This document shows positions 51,211 to 62,265 of a DNA stretch of 64,000 nucleotides, one piece after another (position 1 is the stretch's first letter; the number at the start of each line of letters is the position of its first letter). This DNA comes from Bactericera cockerelli (lineage: Eukaryota; Arthropoda; Insecta; Hemiptera; Triozidae): the NCBI GenBank assembly GCA_024516035.1, contig CM044965.1:26134141-26198140 (forward strand), in the 5' to 3' direction. The notes beneath the pieces are model-generated. The model saw only the letters and a list, made by a program, of their open reading frames with translations. It was not told the origin of the DNA and ran no database searches. The translations under genes and the position numbers were made by a program.

Positions 51211-53442
51211 ATGTTCATCAAATACATTCAGGGTTATCACAAAATAACAAGAGTTCACTCCAGAAAGTTTGTGCTCTTCAGCCCCACACCAACTAAAAAT
51301 GAAATAGTTCCACAATGCAATATTTTTAAAGACACTAAATTTGAAACCAGAAATTCAAAGTTATCTGTGAACAGAAACTTTTGTGAAACCAAAGTTCAGT
51401 GTAGCCATACATTGTGCAATGAACCCTGTGAAATTCTACCAAATAGATGTCTGTCCCTATCAAGTCAGCTATTGAATACAAGAAACCAGAGAACATTGGA
51501 GAAGAACTCCAACATACTGAATGTAAAATGTCTCAATATTGTTCAGAGTAAATATCTTCACAGTGTTCACATTAAACAAGAAGGTGGACATAAATTTTAT
51601 CAAGAAAAAGAAAATGACATACTTTACAGAATTGTTTCAGGAATTCCAGAGTTGAAAGATACTGTGGCTCCAGTCTTCAAAAATGTTGACTCCACAAAAT
51701 TCTTATCTGATGGTGAATTCCAAACTCTATTGGAAACAGACTTTTCAACTGTTGAAAAAGAAGAAGTATTAAATAGTTTCAAAAGACTTTCATTTTACAT
51801 GTATGACAAAGAAGACACATTATCTCATAGGTCTTTTGACAATATCTGCCAGGCCCTGATCAATTCAATCATAGATATGTCAGATGATGAATTATGTAAA
51901 CTTTTGTATTTGTTACAAATTTGGTCTCCTAAATGTTTCCGCACTGATAAAAATTATTTCGGCATTTTTTCCAAAATAGATGAGGTCCTAATTAAAAAGC
52001 TTAGTCAAGGTCAAATGTATTACTCTCACCAGCAGTTGTTATTGTTGTTGGATTATTGGGCACATTTGAACTTATTAACATCAAGTAACTTTTGTAAGTT
52101 GGGTCTGAAAAAGATGTTGAATAAATCTCATCAATTACATTCAAAAGAATTTGTTCAACTCATGTATTATCATTGCAGGTATCGGAGCTTTCATCCTCTG
52201 ACAAATGACTATGATGTTGAATACAATTTTGAAAAGATTTATGATCAACTGACTCCTAATGAAATTGCTATTGTTCTGTTAGCATTCTTCAAAAGTGAAA
52301 AACGATTTGTGAATTCCCATCTAAGTGTAAAAAATGCCAGAATATTTATCAACCATGTTGAAGAATTGGAACCAGTTTGCATTAATGGCTTTCTGAAATC
52401 AATGAAATATTACTTTCCGTTGGGAGAGTGGAATGTGCTCTATCAAGTTTGTGATAAACTTAATAAAATAATTGACTCATTACCCCATCAGATTTTACCC
52501 CATGCAGCTTTAGTAGGGACTAAAATAGATGTTTATCACCCAGAACTAATTGATAAAATTGTAGAAAAAGCAATTAAAAATACTGATATTTTGAGAATAA
52601 AAGATTTTGAAAAAATTCTATTACCCATTGCACTTTTCAATCACAAGTTGAAACAGCCTGAGTTTTTTGATATAATCTCAAATGAATTCCTCTCTGAGAA
52701 AAGGCAATCAGAAATAAACAAGTATCCCAAAACACTGATTAGCTTGGTTCGTCATCTCATAACTACCAATCATTTTAATTTTGAACTAATAGAAAAATGT
52801 TTGGACATGAACTTTCTGAACAAGGCTTTTGGCAAAAAGTTAAGTGGCTATGTTGTCCCCAAAGATGTTTTGTTTGTTGATTTTAGTGTAGAGCTAGAAG
52901 CTCCTCAATACACAGGACCTAGACTACCAGAGTCCTTGAGACACGCTCTTTGTAAACATCATGCATGGAGAAAGCCAGGTGAATTATTCCACCATAAAAA
53001 AGTCAAATCTGACGAGTTATCCATTACAGTACAAACTAGTCTTGAGAAACTCCTAGGAGGCGAGGAGTTTGTACACTTGGCATATATTTTACCCCATTAT
53101 GTTAAACCAGATGTACTCGTTTGTTTGAAAGATGGTAAACCAATTCCTATCCCAGAGAGTATGTCTGATTTTGTTCACATGAATCCTTACCCCCCACCAG
53201 CCATTGGTACATGGTACGCATTTATTTTCATAACTTTCTATCAGTTGGTCAACTCTAATAATTCTCATAAAGGCCCTTTGGACTGTAAAATTAGGCAATT
53301 GAAGCAGCTAGGATATGAACCTAGGGTGGTGGCAGCATTTGAATGGCTGAATGAAACTGAGAAAGTCAGGGAACAGATGTTAAGGGATAAGCTAGGTTTA
53401 CCTCCAAGGGGTGATACTAATGCTGTGTCTGCCAAACAGTAA
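51211..53442 (+). CDS. FASTK-family mitochondrial RNA-binding protein
   Basis: 743 aa in one exon from ATG 51211. FASTK/FASTKD proteins bind and process mitochondrial transcripts. The N-terminus (MFIKYIQGYHKITRVHSRKF) is basic and could be a matrix presequence. The middle is helical (FAST_1-like); a FAST_2-like block begins near residue 547 (VPKDVLFVDFSVELEAP). The C-terminus (about 668-730) has a RAP-like domain: LDCKIRQLKQLGYEPRVVAA then FEWLNETEKVREQM. I cannot assign it to FASTK or to a particular FASTKD paralogue. It is intronless, unlike most animal FASTK genes, but with no other sign of being a retrocopy. Confidence 0.88.
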   Translation: MFIKYIQGYHKITRVHSRKFVLFSPTPTKNEIVPQCNIFKDTKFETRNSKLSVNRNFCETKVQCSHTLCNEPCEILPNRCLSLSSQLLNTRNQRTLEKNSNILNVKCLNIVQSKYLHSVHIKQEGGHKFYQEKENDILYRIVSGIPELKDTVAPVFKNVDSTKFLSDGEFQTLLETDFSTVEKEEVLNSFKRLSFYMYDKEDTLSHRSFDNICQALINSIIDMSDDELCKLLYLLQIWSPKCFRTDKNYFGIFSKIDEVLIKKLSQGQMYYSHQQLLLLLDYWAHLNLLTSSNFCKLGLKKMLNKSHQLHSKEFVQLMYYHCRYRSFHPLTNDYDVEYNFEKIYDQLTPNEIAIVLLAFFKSEKRFVNSHLSVKNARIFINHVEELEPVCINGFLKSMKYYFPLGEWNVLYQVCDKLNKIIDSLPHQILPHAALVGTKIDVYHPELIDKIVEKAIKNTDILRIKDFEKILLPIALFNHKLKQPEFFDIISNEFLSEKRQSEINKYPKTLISLVRHLITTNHFNFELIEKCLDMNFLNKAFGKKLSGYVVPKDVLFVDFSVELEAPQYTGPRLPESLRHALCKHHAWRKPGELFHHKKVKSDELSITVQTSLEKLLGGEEFVHLAYILPHYVKPDVLVCLKDGKPIPIPESMSDFVHMNPYPPPAIGTWYAFIFITFYQLVNSNNSHKGPLDCKIRQLKQLGYEPRVVAAFEWLNETEKVREQMLRDKLGLPPRGDTNAVSAKQ

Positions 53443-54723
53443 ATAATTAATACAAAGTGCTGTATTGTAAGACTTGATCACCTGGAGAAGATTGTACTTA
53501 AATTATGTCACTTTTTTCTGTTTCTATATGCAGTTTTAAAGAAGTTCTTACATACATGTAATTGATTGCATCCTAAAAGACTATTTTAAAATTATGGCAG
53601 GCAAAAAAATATTAAGTTTTGAGGTTTAATGCCCTTTTCAACCGCTTTAGTCATATTGAGATGAGTTTTACTCGGCTTGAAACTTAACAACCAGACCCAA
53701 ATTAACCTAACCCAGCAGGATTTGGGACAGGAAGCCAGCCCACTAGCATCATGGAATTTGAATTTTAACCCATCCAAGTCAAAACCTCTCTCACTGGACA
53801 TTGCTTAACTTTATAGGTAGTGTAAAAATTAAATTGGTTTTAAAAAATCATTTTATCTTTTTGTAAATATTTCTTTTGTATACAGGACTGTAAAATAAAC
53901 TCCTTTTTTATCTTCTTCAAAAATACCTTAGTTTTTATTTTTATGACTGAGAGATTGTATTCCATAGGCTTCATATTCACAATATCCCTGAATTTAGTTA
54001 CAACATTGATTAATTTGTATGGACTCATATCACTCTTACAATTTTTGGTTGAAAATGATAAAAAAACACAAAGGTCTATGGATTTCCAATGGATCACTAG
54101 CACCTATTACTCCCAAGAAATTTCAAATATTAGAAATCGGAAGTATTCTGTTTGTTTTAGTAAAAAAAAAAAAAATATTTTTTTCCACCAATTTCAATTT
54201 TTTTCATATTTCTGGACGTTTCATAACCTAATGAGCAACTTTGGTTTTGTGTCTGTTTGTTGGTCTGTTAAATACATTCCTCGGAACCCACAAATCTCAG
54301 AAACTTTTTTTTTGATTTGGCAACTTTAAAAGGTCTTTTGCGTGAGTTTTTCGTGGTTTTGATGGCTGAAAAGACTTTCTGGTATATTTACTAGAAAAAC
54401 AGTCATTCACTTAAAAGACATTTTTTTTTCTTTTTGAAAATGATAAACAAAGAACAAAAAAATACACAATGGTCTTATGAATGTCCAATATATTTTCTTT
54501 ATTAATTTCAAATTATTCCGGAAACAAATTTTGCATTTGAATCACAAAGAAATATAACTATCTAGGCAAAACTTTTTTTAATCAGTACGTGGATAATATC
54601 ACAGCTTTTATACAAATGTTAGCTTTTGATGAGCAAAAAAATAAATAAATGAAATGGGAAAAATAAATGGATGTGACTTTCCTGTAGTGAATTCCTGTGA
54701 AAGCCTGGAACATTCAAATATAG
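53443..54723. other. Intergenic DNA with old 5S SINE
   Basis: 53598-53822 is an old reverse copy of the 5S SINE ('gggtttaatg..', 'acccatccaagtcaaaacct', 'gacattgcttaactt'). The rest is AT-rich and shows no gene. Confidence 0.55.
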
Positions 54724-54733
54724 AGTTGTGGAC

Positions 54734-56045
54734 GTTTGGCAAGGAATAAGTTCGATAAAATGTTGATATTATTCGAAAGACTCTCTCAACTACATTCACA
54801 CTATGCATATTTTTTGCTGAAAAACTGCTTTGCTATTCCCAAGTTAATGTACTTCTTACGAACAACACCTTTGTGGAAATCAACAAACTTGTTAGATGAA
54901 ATTGATGAGAATATTAAAAAAGCTTTAGAATCTATACTTAATATAGAGTTAGAAGAAACGCAATGGACACAGGCGAGTCTTCCAATAAAGAAGGGAGGAA
55001 TTGGAATTTCTAAAACTAGAGATTTGGCTCTTCCTGCGTTCCTGGCTTCGTCTTATGGTGTAAATCAGCTCGTGTCTATCATAATTAATTCTCGGGATTA
55101 TGAGTCTGATTTATGTCATTTGGACGATGCCATGAAAACATGGAATGAACTAAATCCTTCTAAACGTCCTCTTTCCTATAGTTCTCAAAAAGAGTGGATG
55201 ACATTTGTTCATGAGAGGACAATCACCAATATCAGATTTCCTTCCTCACTCGAAAAACAAAGATTTGATATTCTTCAAAATGATTATTCTGGGGCTTGGC
55301 TGCGAGTTATCCCTTCTCCTAACATTGGGACATTCTTGGATAATAGCACAATGCGAGTATGCGTAGGAATTAGATTGGGGTGTACTATCTGTAAACCTCA
55401 TGATTGTAGTTGTGGTGAAAAAGTAGATTCGCTGGGTAGACATGGCCTCACATGCAAGTTCAGTGCTGGTAGATTCTCAAGACATACTGAGATTAACCAA
55501 ATAATACAGCGAGCGTTGTCAACTGCAAATATCTGCTCGAGACTAGAACCTAATGGTTTGTTTAGAGACGATGGTAAAAGACCAGATGGGATTACGATGG
55601 TGGCTTGGGAAAAGGGTCGGTTTTTAGTTTGGGATGCTACATGTGTGGATTCGATGGCAAAAACTTACTTAGGAAGTTCTCTGGTCCCAGGATACCCAGG
55701 GGAAACTGCTGCAAGGAACAAACATTCGAAGTATCAAAATATCGCCCAAAGTCATCATTTTGTTGCCCTTGCAGTGGAGACCCTTGGGCCCTGGGCAACC
55801 GAGACAGTGGATTTTATAAACAAAATCGGGGGTCTTCTGAAAAAAATTAGTAAAGAGCCACGCTCGCGTTGTTTCCTGGTTGAAAGGCTATCCTTAGCCA
55901 TTCAGCGGGGAAACAGTGCGAGTGTATTAGGCTCTTTACCCTGCACTGAGCCAATGGAAGAGCTATTCTATTTGTAAGATGTGAGTTTTGTTAAATAAAG
56001 AAAGATATGTTTAGTCTTGATTCATTCAAAAAAAAAAAAAAAAAA
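54734..56045 (+). mobile_element. 5'-truncated LINE with 10-bp target duplication
   Basis: Flanked by AGTTGTGGAC at 54724-54733 and 56046-56055, with a poly-A end at 56029-56045. Only the last part of the protein is left. The open frame and short uninterrupted tail imply a recent insertion. Confidence 0.92.
54736..55977 (+). pseudogene. LINE C-terminal protein with REL endonuclease
   Basis: About 413 codons without a true ATG start. It holds the thumb-like region (KKGGIGISKTRDLALPAFLA), a Cys/His finger (CTICKPHDCSCGEKVDSLGR then HGLTC) and a PD-(D/E)XK-type core (RPDGITM ... FLVWDATCVDS ... KHSKYQ). Ends LFYL-stop. The type is widespread in invertebrate non-LTR retrotransposons; the clade is not assigned. 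Confidence 0.85.
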
Positions 56046-56254
56046 AGTTGTGGACTATTTATAGTGGTCAAGTTGTAAGATATGTACTAAAAATAATAAT
56101 ACTTTCCTTATAGGATGGAAAGTAATAATGGGCAAATATTAACTACTACCCAAGTATGAATAAAGAGTTCCCATATTCGAGCAGTTACTTTGGTCAATTT
56201 CTCAAATAAATGATGAAGGAAAATCGGAATGGAGATCTTTATAATAAATTATAT

Positions 56255-56466
56255 GAGTGTCAAGTGGTTAAAGCGCTAGTCTGGTAATTCAGATAGCGTA
56301 GGGATCTGTTGGTTTGAACCCCACCCAGTGCATGAAATTTTCCTCATTAATTTGAGTTTGTGACCACATAATAATAAGACTCTGAGGGTTCGGTGGTAGA
56401 AAATGCTTTGAACATTAACCTCGCCTGGTGGTTAGCTTCCCCTAAATAGTGTTATTGTTATTGTTA
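56255..56466 (+). mobile_element. S1 SINE
   Basis: Head partly lost at the 5' end; B-box 'ggtttgaacccc'; S1 tail with 'gtggttagcttcccctaaat' and (TTG/TTA)n. Confidence 0.8.
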
Positions 56467-56636
56467 TTATTATGAGTCAGTTGAGTCACATATAAATCAT
56501 GAACAATGATGAATAGTTCACGTACTGAGTATCTACACCAACAGATGTCAATGCTCCCTGGATTGAAAGCGTAGCACCTTAAACACTTCACCAGCAATGC
56601 ATGTTATTTATTTTATTACACACTATATGTATAAGT

Positions 56637-56815
56637 CTGGTATTTCAGAGGTTGTGGGTTCGAAATAGCCGGGATATGACAGGTAATCCTTCCATTTGGG
56701 ATTTTGATAACATAAATAAGTCTTTGGCTTACTGCTGGAGTAACAGGACTCATTATTAATAGAGTTTTTTTTATATAAAAAGCATCATAAATAATTATTA
56801 TTATTATTATTTTCT
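56637..56815 (+). mobile_element. S2 SINE, 5' truncated and diverged
   Basis: 'aggttgtgggttcgaaatag', 'ggtaatccttccatttgg', then (TTA)n. Confidence 0.65.
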
Positions 56816-57485
56816 CATAATTACTTCATTAATAATTAATACTGCCCAAGTAGGACTAAATAGCAGATTGATTTGAAATAGAAGTAAAATCAGTGAATTA
56901 TTCAATCGATTTCCTTTTAAATCTTTTTCTCCAATTTAAATATTTTTGTCCCCAGAACAATTTTATTCTGCTCAAGTTATGTTCTTAAAATTAAGAGAAA
57001 TACTTGTAAATTTAAGATTTGTAAAAAATTAAAACTATCCATATTAGGTAGTGTAAGGGAAACATTATGACCCACCCAAGCTCCCTCTTAAATAATCACT
57101 ATTTAGACAGGTTTTTTCTCATTATTTATTTAGGTTTATTCACAATTTTTTCATCAATAAACATCAAAAAGTGAATTGAAAAATTAACAAATCTTTCAGC
57201 ACAATGCTGGTGTGCGATCTATTTGATTTCCGAGGAATCAAAGAGATTGCTTTTTGAAAAATAGTGGTTGGGTGGAAGAGCTCCATCAGGAGAATCTTGC
57301 CACTTTAAATAAAGCTTTACAAAAAAAATCATGAGCCAACAAAAGACTGAGTGTTTGTTGAACAGCAAAGAGATTCTGATTGACACAGAAGTCAAGCATG
57401 TTATTTAATAATAATATAAATAAAATAAAAAATATAAAAAAGGCAATTTTGTTTGCGAAATAATAAATTAAGAATAATTGAATGC
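56816..57485. other. AT-rich intergenic DNA
   Basis: No gene. 57266-57325 is a copy of the short dispersed element 'ggttgggtggaagagctcca' ... 'aataaagc' with an A-rich end. Confidence 0.5.
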
Positions 57486-57730
57486 GTGTCTCGAAAAAAG
57501 ATCTATGCTAAAAAATTTGGAAATCAATTCTACTTGAAAATAATTATCTGAGAGGGGCTTAGTATAAATGGCTTCATTTTTTTGAAAAAATGTTGACAAG
57601 ACCCTTCTTGAAAACATTAAAAAAAAAAAAAAAAAAAAAAATTGAAGCAGTCTCTCAGAACCTTTCAGATTATTATTTTCAAATAAAAACGGTTTCCAAA
57701 ATGTGTAACATAGATCTTTTTTCAAGACAC
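57486..57730. repeat. Foldback repeat with 72-bp arms
   Basis: 57486-57557 and 57659-57730 are inverted copies at about 80% identity ('gtctcgaaaaaagatctatg' versus 'catagatcttttttcaagac'). The loop of about 100 bp contains a 23-nt poly-A. Confidence 0.82.
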
Positions 57731-58079
57731 TTTCAATATTGTAGTTCTTAATTAGCTCTGTCAAACTAGGTAGGTACCAGTATAAAACTAGTTAGAAGAG
57801 AGAGGGGACCAGGGTAGGGTACAAAATTGGTCAGCAATAAGAATATCGAAGAATCCAGAAAAAATATTTGTATAAATAAAAATACTATTTTACTATGTTT
57901 GCACACTCTAATACATTTAAATACTTTTTTTTACTATTTCTTTGGAGCAAAAAAAAAAATTAAACTAAAAATAAAAAATAAATCTTGAAAGTTCTCTGAA
58001 GTCTCATTGCGTGGCCATTTTGATTAATAAAAAAACCCGCTTTATTTTTTACAAACTTAACTTGATTTACATATAAACA

Positions 58080-58290
58080 AAAATTCAGTGTTTTTCAACA
58101 ATCAGTTTTGGATAGACATTTACAAATTAGTTGGGGTTAAATTTTGGTGAACCATTATTTTAAAGCAACAAGTGGATATAAAAATAAATAAATTCAGTGT
58201 TTTTCAACAACTAATTTTGGATAGACATTTACAAATGAGGGTAAAATTTAGGAGCCCATTAGGTAGGGCATTATTTTAAAGCAGAAAACC
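58080..58290 (+). repeat. Two-copy tandem repeat of about 110 bp
   Basis: 'attcagtgtttttcaacaa' to 'attattttaaagca' is present twice in AT-rich DNA with no gene nearby. Confidence 0.8.
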
Positions 58291-58795
58291 GGAAGTAATA
58301 TTGTAGGAAGTTAGTGATATCTATGTTGAACTTCAGTAATAAATTTTGGCGATTAGGTTAACGATAAGAAGTTCAAAAAAGACAATTTTTTAATGACTCT
58401 AGATGTTACATAAAAGAAAAAATGAATCAAGGTTTACAAAATTGCATGAATTAAGGCAATAACACTGTGTAATTATCTTAATATTGACATCAGCGAATTC
58501 TTACTGCCAAAAGAAATGTTTAAGATGAAATGCTTAGACTACCTTCAATAAGAAATTTAGGGATATTATGTCACTCATATGGTAGAATATGCACCTCTTA
58601 ATAATATGCACTAGGTACTTTTATATTTTGATAACTTGTAAAACTATTTATTAGTACAACAGCGAACATTAGTATTGTTGTTTTCAATTGTAATTTTTAT
58701 AAACAATGTTATGTTCTTTAAAAAAGAAAGAAAAAAAAGCAGTCATATGATGGAAAACATAGACCTTGTTCAGTGTCATATGAAATTTTAATTAT

Positions 58796-59128
58796 TTTTT
58801 AACGTGGGTTTTAACGTCGCTTTCAACTGCATGGTCACATCACGACGTGGGTGTTATCCTCCATTTGCAAACTCACAAATTCAAGGCATCCCTTGGGAGA
58901 TACCTAAAATCTGGGAATGAATGAATATTAATATTCATTCATTATTTAGAGGTAGGATGGAAGAACTTCATCAGGCGAATCCTGCCACTTTAAATAAAGC
59001 GTAAAAAACTACCCACATTAAGCTCATCCAGCCTGGTTTGGTCCGGAATGCCAGCATCGCGAAGTCCTCGCTGGACGTTGTTCAACATCGGTGCATTCCA
59101 CGTGCTATCGACGCTGCGCGCTGGCTTC
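58796..59128 (-). mobile_element. 5S-derived SINE, split by a short element
   Basis: Tail at 58800-58890 and head at 59010-59125 ('cctcgctggacgttg', 'atcgacgctg'). 58935-59008 is an inserted copy of the 'ggatggaagaacttcatcag' ... 'taaataaagc' element. Confidence 0.78.
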
Positions 59129-59139
59129 AAATTTCAAAC

Positions 59140-59345
59140 GTGCACTGATAGTCAAGTGGTTAACGCGCTAGTCTGGTAATCCAGGTAGCGTAGGGATCCG
59201 TTGGTTCAAATCCCACCCAGTGCACGAATTTTTCCTTATTATTTTAATTTGTGACCACATAATAATAAGATTGAGGGTTAGGTGATAGAAAATGCTTTGA
59301 GCATTAACTTCGCCTGGTGGTTACCTTCCTCTAAAGAGTGTTATA
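59140..59345 (+). mobile_element. S1 SINE, full length
   Basis: Intact acceptor stem, B-box 'ggttcaaatccc' and tail. Confidence 0.87.
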
Positions 59346-59864
59346 AATATTAATAAAAACGTGTTCAAAGTTTAAACACATCTGACACCAAAATGAAAAT
59401 TTAAATAATTTAAAGATAACCTTGTGAGCTATTAAGAATTTATTGGTTTTACCAAGAGTTTTCTAAAAAATTAAAATCTTCTTGAGACCTTTATTTTCAT
59501 TGTAATAAAATAAAAGTGATCAACCTCTTTGAAATGAGCTTATTCTAGCAAATCTCGTTAACCTAATTTCCTAATCCCCCATGCACAAATTCAAAAAAAT
59601 AATTAATAAATAACTTAACAGACCAATTTATATGGCTAATTGCCTATTTAGTTATTGATTAAATCTCAGCATTATGTAACTGGGGGTTAAAATGTAGATA
59701 GAACCGTTAAGAAATAACTTAAACAAATTAAGTTTGTATAATTATCTTCTAAAAATAAATAAAAAATATATGTATAAAGAAATAAAATCTAATAATGTCT
59801 TCTTAAGCAATTAAGTACCTAACTAAAAGCGTCAATAAAAAGTTAGTAGTTACACTTGTAACCA
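59346..59864. other. AT-rich intergenic DNA
   Basis: Nothing recognised. Confidence 0.5.
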
Positions 59865-60130
59865 GCCTTCCTGGCGTAATGGTTGTGACTACTGCCCATA
59901 GTCCAGAGTTCCCGAGTTCGACTCCCCGTTGGGACAGACTTTTCGACGAAAATTCTGTTCCATCCAAACACGTGAGACTGGCATTTCCGGCCCTATCCAG
60001 GCTGGGTGAGGTTAATGTGGGTAGCTGGTACGATTCCCAGCGAATGGAGGGTAAATACCCCGTCTTGACTACTTCAAATCAGGACGTAGAATCAACTGGT
60101 CACAAAAGATCTAAATAGAGGTCGATGTGA
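59865..60130 (+). mobile_element. S5 SINE
   Basis: Head 'cttcctggcgtaatggttgt', B-box 'gagttcgactccc', core 'ggctgggtgaggttaatgtg'. A reverse head of the same family is at 60525-60602. Confidence 0.85.
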
Positions 60131-60257
60131 TAATTGGTGCTCCTCTTGTGGAACTCCAACCAGTCTATAATAATCACTTGGAATCTTCTTTTGTGAGTTT
60201 AAATTCAAACATTTTCATACTATCTGGTTTACACACTTATATTAAAAAAAAAGTTAT

Positions 60258-60386
60258 CATATTTGTGTTAATCACTTTCGTGATATCACAACTACTCAAA
60301 CTCGTTTTACTAAATCTACGCTGACACCGGGACTTGAACCACCGACCTCCAGGTCCACCGCCTTATCGATCAAGCTACACACTTCT
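60258..60386 (-). mobile_element. S4 SINE
   Basis: A reverse copy with B-box 'ggttcaagtcccgg'; the anticodon loop is damaged. Confidence 0.75.
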
Positions 60387-61008
60387 ATTATCTGACCTGT
60401 TAGTTTTCAGTGAAACCCTTACAACTAACATTGCGATCTAATTAGATCTACTGTGATCAGTTGATTCTGTTTGGTTTTAGCGTCCCGTTTTGAGATGAGA
60501 TCGAATTTTTTTTTACAAAAAAATTCTGACCCGGCCGGGAATCGAACTCAGGATCTCTGGACTACGGGGAGTAGTTACAACCATTACACCAAGGAGGCTG
60601 GTACTCTTTTATTTTACTCGGCCCTTTAATACTGCGAGTTAGCCCTTTTACATCATTTAACACATTGACTGCCAAGGCTATTGTCGGATACTTATCGTAT
60701 GCCAGCCACATTACTTTACAATACATAGTCACACATACTGGGTGAAGTGTTTTTTATACTGTCCAATCTAGACTAGGCAATCAAAATAAAGCAAACTCTA
60801 CTGATCCTTGTAATACTTGTAATGTAATAATTGCCATAGGCAATAACCCCGCCCTTTAGTTAGGACATATGTATATATTTTGTTTATTTTCTTCTTGTTT
60901 ATATTAATACTGTCAATTTTGTATTTTAATTTTTACCATTATTTATTTGTATATAATTATGTTCTACTAATAAATAGTTTCATAATAATAATATAATACT
61001 AATAATAA

Positions 61009-61206
61009 TACTATCGCCTTATTTATACTGCCCGATTAGGACTTTTAAAGTCTCATTATTCCAGCAGTAAGTCCAAGACATATTATTATGTGGTAAAAAT
61101 CCCAAATGGGAGAATAACATGTCATGTCCCAGCTGGGTTTCGAACCCACGACTTCTGGAGTCTTTGGATTCACAGAGTGCCGCCTTTACCACTGAGCTAC
61201 CGGGAC
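61009..61206 (-). mobile_element. S2 SINE
   Basis: A reverse copy from the tail to the 'tgtcccgg' head; close to 26849-27046. Confidence 0.86.
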
Positions 61207-61525
61207 AGTAATACCACGCTTCCAAATCATCATTAAAAAAAAAAAAACATTGACATGTGACACTCATTCAAAAAAGTAGCATTTCGTGTCAGTGTTACAC
61301 AATATGTGTGACATAATGACATAGCAATCAATGTGTTAAGTGTTGGATTCAAGTCATCTAATTGATGGATTTCAGCAAATACAACATAGTCAGTCCACTT
61401 TGATTCAGTCACACTTCTCTAATGACCAGGTCGAGATGCTTATGTTAGCAGCTAGCTAAAAGCTGGCAAACGCTTTCCACTCACACAACTAAATGGTGTC
61501 ATATGTTTTTTAACATGCGTGTTGT

Positions 61526-61815
61526 AACAGCGTTTTTTTATTTCGTATCCATGAAACAGGAGCTACTGTAGACGCTTGTAGTCTGTGTTGTAGCTTGCCC
61601 ATCCCGTAGTATGCCTCCCCCCCTCTGATGGGCGAGAAATGGCACAATACTTCCCATTTAGGTTCTCAGTCAACACAAGCGCACCGGAAGATATGCCTCA
61701 CAAACAATTGTAACCAAATTTTGAGTACAATTTTTTTGTGGGCTCTGGGATTCGTACCCGGGACCTTTCGTATGGCAAACGAGTTCCTTAACACTGAGCT
61801 AATCACGAGACATGA
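61526..61815 (-). mobile_element. S3 SINE
   Basis: A reverse copy with a diverged tRNA-Gly head (61815-61735). Confidence 0.82.
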
Positions 61816-61924
61816 CTGATTACACATAGAAATTAATACGTGGTTCAGAACAAGCCAACTTCTCCAATTAAGTTGGCTGGATACCATCACTCACCCAGAT
61901 GTAGCCAAGCTGGTTACAACAACA

Positions 61925-62140
61925 ACAGTGCTCCATAGACCCCTATGATTGGAACTCCTAACTCTGAGCTAGGAGCCAGAATAAACCAATCACAGCACTG
62001 CATAGACCCCTGTGATTGGAACTCCTAGCTCAGAACTCCTAGCTCAGTGAGCTAGAAGCCAGCATAAACCAATCACAGCACTGCATAGACCCTTGTGATT
62101 GGAACTCCTAGCTCAGTGAGCTAGGAGCCAGCATGAGGTG
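61925..62140 (-). repeat. Tandem repeat in Orai 3' UTR
   Basis: Three units of about 70-80 bp ('cagcactgcatagacccctg', 'tgattggaactcctagct'). It ends a few bases from the Orai stop codon. Each unit has the palindrome 'ctcctagctcagtgagctaggag'-like. Confidence 0.88.
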
Positions 62141-62145
62141 GCTCA

Positions 62146-62265
62146 TCATACGATCTGCGTGCTGGACTCCAGCATGGACCCGTTGTTCAAGCCTCGTGTC
62201 TCCGCGTCCCCAGCCTCTATCTGCTGCTTCAGTAGCTCCAGCTCCCGGATTCCAGACACCGTCAC
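62146..62265 (-). CDS. Orai: Orai last coding exon
   Basis: Acceptor ATTCCAG; 39 codons and TGA (62148-62146), followed by a second TGA. Confidence 0.92.
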   Translation of the reverse strand: MTVSGIRELELLKQQIEAGDAETRGLNNGSMLESSTQIV

